In this document: piece after piece, positions 56,976 through 57,910 of the stretch | How positions within the stretch are numbered: position 1 is the first letter of the stretch | How the letters are laid out: each line of letters begins with the position of its first letter | Origin: an uncultured Acinetobacter sp. | GTDB lineage: Bacteria > Pseudomonadota > Gammaproteobacteria > Pseudomonadales > Moraxellaceae | DNA: 57,910 nucleotides | Assembly: GCA_913777945.1 (NCBI GenBank) | Contig: CAJYTY010000048.1 | Location: 1-57,910 of the forward strand | Reading direction: 5' to 3' | Notes under the pieces: generated by a model | The model's input: only the letters and a program-made list of their open reading frames with translations | Databases searched by the model: none | What the model was told of the DNA's origin: nothing | Program-made: the position numbers and the translations under genes

Positions 56976-57530
56976 ATGAAAAAGTTGTTGATGACAACCA
57001 GTCTACTATTAGTAAGCAGCCATTTATTTGCCAACACAATGGTTGATATGAAAACCAGTATGGGAAATATTGAAATTGAACTTTTTAACGATAAAGCACC
57101 TGTATCAGCAAAAAATTTTGAAGGCTATGTAAAAAGCAACTTTTATGCTGGAACTATTTTTCATCGAGTCATCCCAGGATTTATGATTCAAGGCGGGGGG
57201 ATGGATGCCAATATGATTGAGAAGGTAACTAAAGCTCCAATTATTAATGAAGCAAGCAATGGCCTGAAAAATACCCGCGGTACCTTGGCAATGGCTCGTA
57301 CTAGCGACCCTAATTCGGCTACCAGTCAATTTTTTATCAATGTCGCTGATAATAACTTTTTGAATAAATCATCTATGGATGCGGGTTATGCTGTATTTGG
57401 TAAAGTAACAAAAGGTATGGAAATCGTTGATAAGATTGTTAGTGTTCCTACAGGTAACTATGGAATGCACCAAAATGTCCCTAAACAGCCGATTAAAATC
57501 ATTAGTGTTCAGATAAAGAACAAGAAGTAA
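56976..57530 (+). CDS. ppiA: Periplasmic peptidyl-prolyl cis-trans isomerase, cyclophilin type
   Basis: Catalyses proline isomerisation during folding of exported proteins. The 184-aa precursor has a signal peptide ending near LFA (residue 19). The cyclophilin core includes [36 protein letters not shown] (catalytic Arg in FHRV), [11 protein letters not shown] and [10 protein letters not shown]. The lack of an extra insert and the signal peptide favour PpiA over cytoplasmic PpiB. A terminator follows, and after it the promoter of a stable-RNA operon. Confidence 0.93.
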   Translation: MKKLLMTTSLLLVSSHLFANTMVDMKTSMGNIEIELFNDKAPVSAKNFEGYVKSNFYAGTIFHRVIPGFMIQGGGMDANMIEKVTKAPIINEASNGLKNTRGTLAMARTSDPNSATSQFFINVADNNFLNKSSMDAGYAVFGKVTKGMEIVDKIVSVPTGNYGMHQNVPKQPIKIISVQIKNKK

Positions 57531-57534
57531 AAAT

Positions 57535-57572
57535 CAAAGCAGAAATATTTTTAAATATTTCTGCTTTAAAAT
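57535..57572 (+). terminator. Terminator after ppiA
   Basis: Stem AAAGCAGAAATATTT/AAATATTTCTGCTTT with a minimal loop, directly after the stop codon. Confidence 0.85.
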
Positions 57573-57658
57573 CAACTACTTATCGCTATAGTGGTGGAAT
57601 TGCATGCATATTGATGTGTAAAAAAAGAACACTCGATAAAACAAGAGCTTAAAAAAGC

Positions 57659-57910
57659 TTGCACACCAAAAAAAATCTCCTATAATGCACACATCCCGAC
57701 GCGATGAAGCAAAAATAACTTAGCTTTACTGGTTAAGTTGTTTAAATTTGTTGCGTTGATTTGCCACTGATGAGGTGGTAAAGAGATCATTAAGAGAATA
57801 GAAGAACAACTTGTGTGGATTTTTACTGGTTGATCGATCGAAAATATTTCATTGATTGAATGGTAGAAATTTCTCGAAGTTTATTTGAGCGAATTTTTAG
57901 TCAGAAAATT
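57659..57910 (+). promoter_or_regulatory. rRNA operon promoter and leader running off the right edge
   Basis: TTGCAC (57659-57664), a 16-base spacer and perfect TATAAT (57681-57686) are followed by the discriminator GCACACATCCCGACGCG. A/T-rich sequence before the -35 could serve as an UP element. From memory, the following AT-rich leader, including GGTTGATCGATCG and AATGGTAGAAATT, looks like the sequence before Acinetobacter 16S rRNA genes. The 16S gene would start just beyond the window. Confidence 0.78.

Overview
The window is the chromosomal replication-origin region of an Acinetobacter-like gammaproteobacterium (Moraxellaceae). The gene order dnaA-dnaN-recF-gyrB, with rpmH-rnpA-yidD-yidC-mnmE on the other side of an AT-rich intergenic region full of DnaA boxes, supports this. 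So do the low G+C content, the AdeT1/2-type periplasmic proteins between gyrB and erpA-anmK-tyrS, and the family matches of nearly every gene. This is recognition from sequence only; no database search was run.

Layout. 1-265: the outward-facing promoter and leader of a stable-RNA (probably rRNA) operon beyond the left edge. 266-3073: tyrS, anmK, erpA. 3196-9009: a tandem array of five paralogous secreted solute-binding-like proteins. 9222-12021: an ABC-F ATPase and a DedA-family membrane protein. 12135-18404: gyrB, recF, dnaN, dnaA reading leftwards from oriC. 18405-19070: oriC. 19071-23194: rpmH, rnpA, yidD, yidC, mnmE reading rightwards. 23416-31186: accessory and housekeeping genes (DUF4124 protein, PilU-like ATPase, DsbC, GlsB/YeaQ protein, hpt, guaD, a membrane protein, a ygiB-ygiC-like pair). 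31380-32560: a TerC/Alx-type membrane protein behind a yybP-ykoY (manganese) riboswitch. 32731-38842: LtrA, then a LysR regulator divergent from a four-gene acyl-CoA dehydrogenase/kinase-like/phosphatase/SDR operon. 39165-42873: mpl, a DUF486 protein, purE-purK. 42874-43506: an unusual intergenic array of TTTRAATTYAAA elements and DnaA boxes. 43507-48810: a lytic transglycosylase, a small acidic protein and three paralogous metzincin proteases with a coiled-coil insert. 48987-57530: metallo-hydrolases, grpE-dnaK, a LysR regulator, a lipoprotein, an alpha/beta hydrolase and a periplasmic PPIase. 57531-57910: a strong rRNA-type promoter and leader running off the right edge.

How it works together. 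The centre is the replication and segregation hub: oriC with at least six DnaA-box-like sites, the replication genes, and four ParB-binding parS sites at 12031, 15313, 25354 and 56853. Genes next to oriC point away from it. Stable-RNA promoters at both ends point outwards, so the window looks like the complete segment between two rRNA operons.

The best candidates for undescribed biology are the oriC-like motif array at 42876-43491, the trio of coiled-coil-inserted metzincins at 45355-48810, and the five-copy orphan binding-protein array at 3196-9009. No insertion sequence, prophage, CRISPR array or tRNA gene was recognised. The only clear gene debris is a MerR-like fragment near 29.5 kb.
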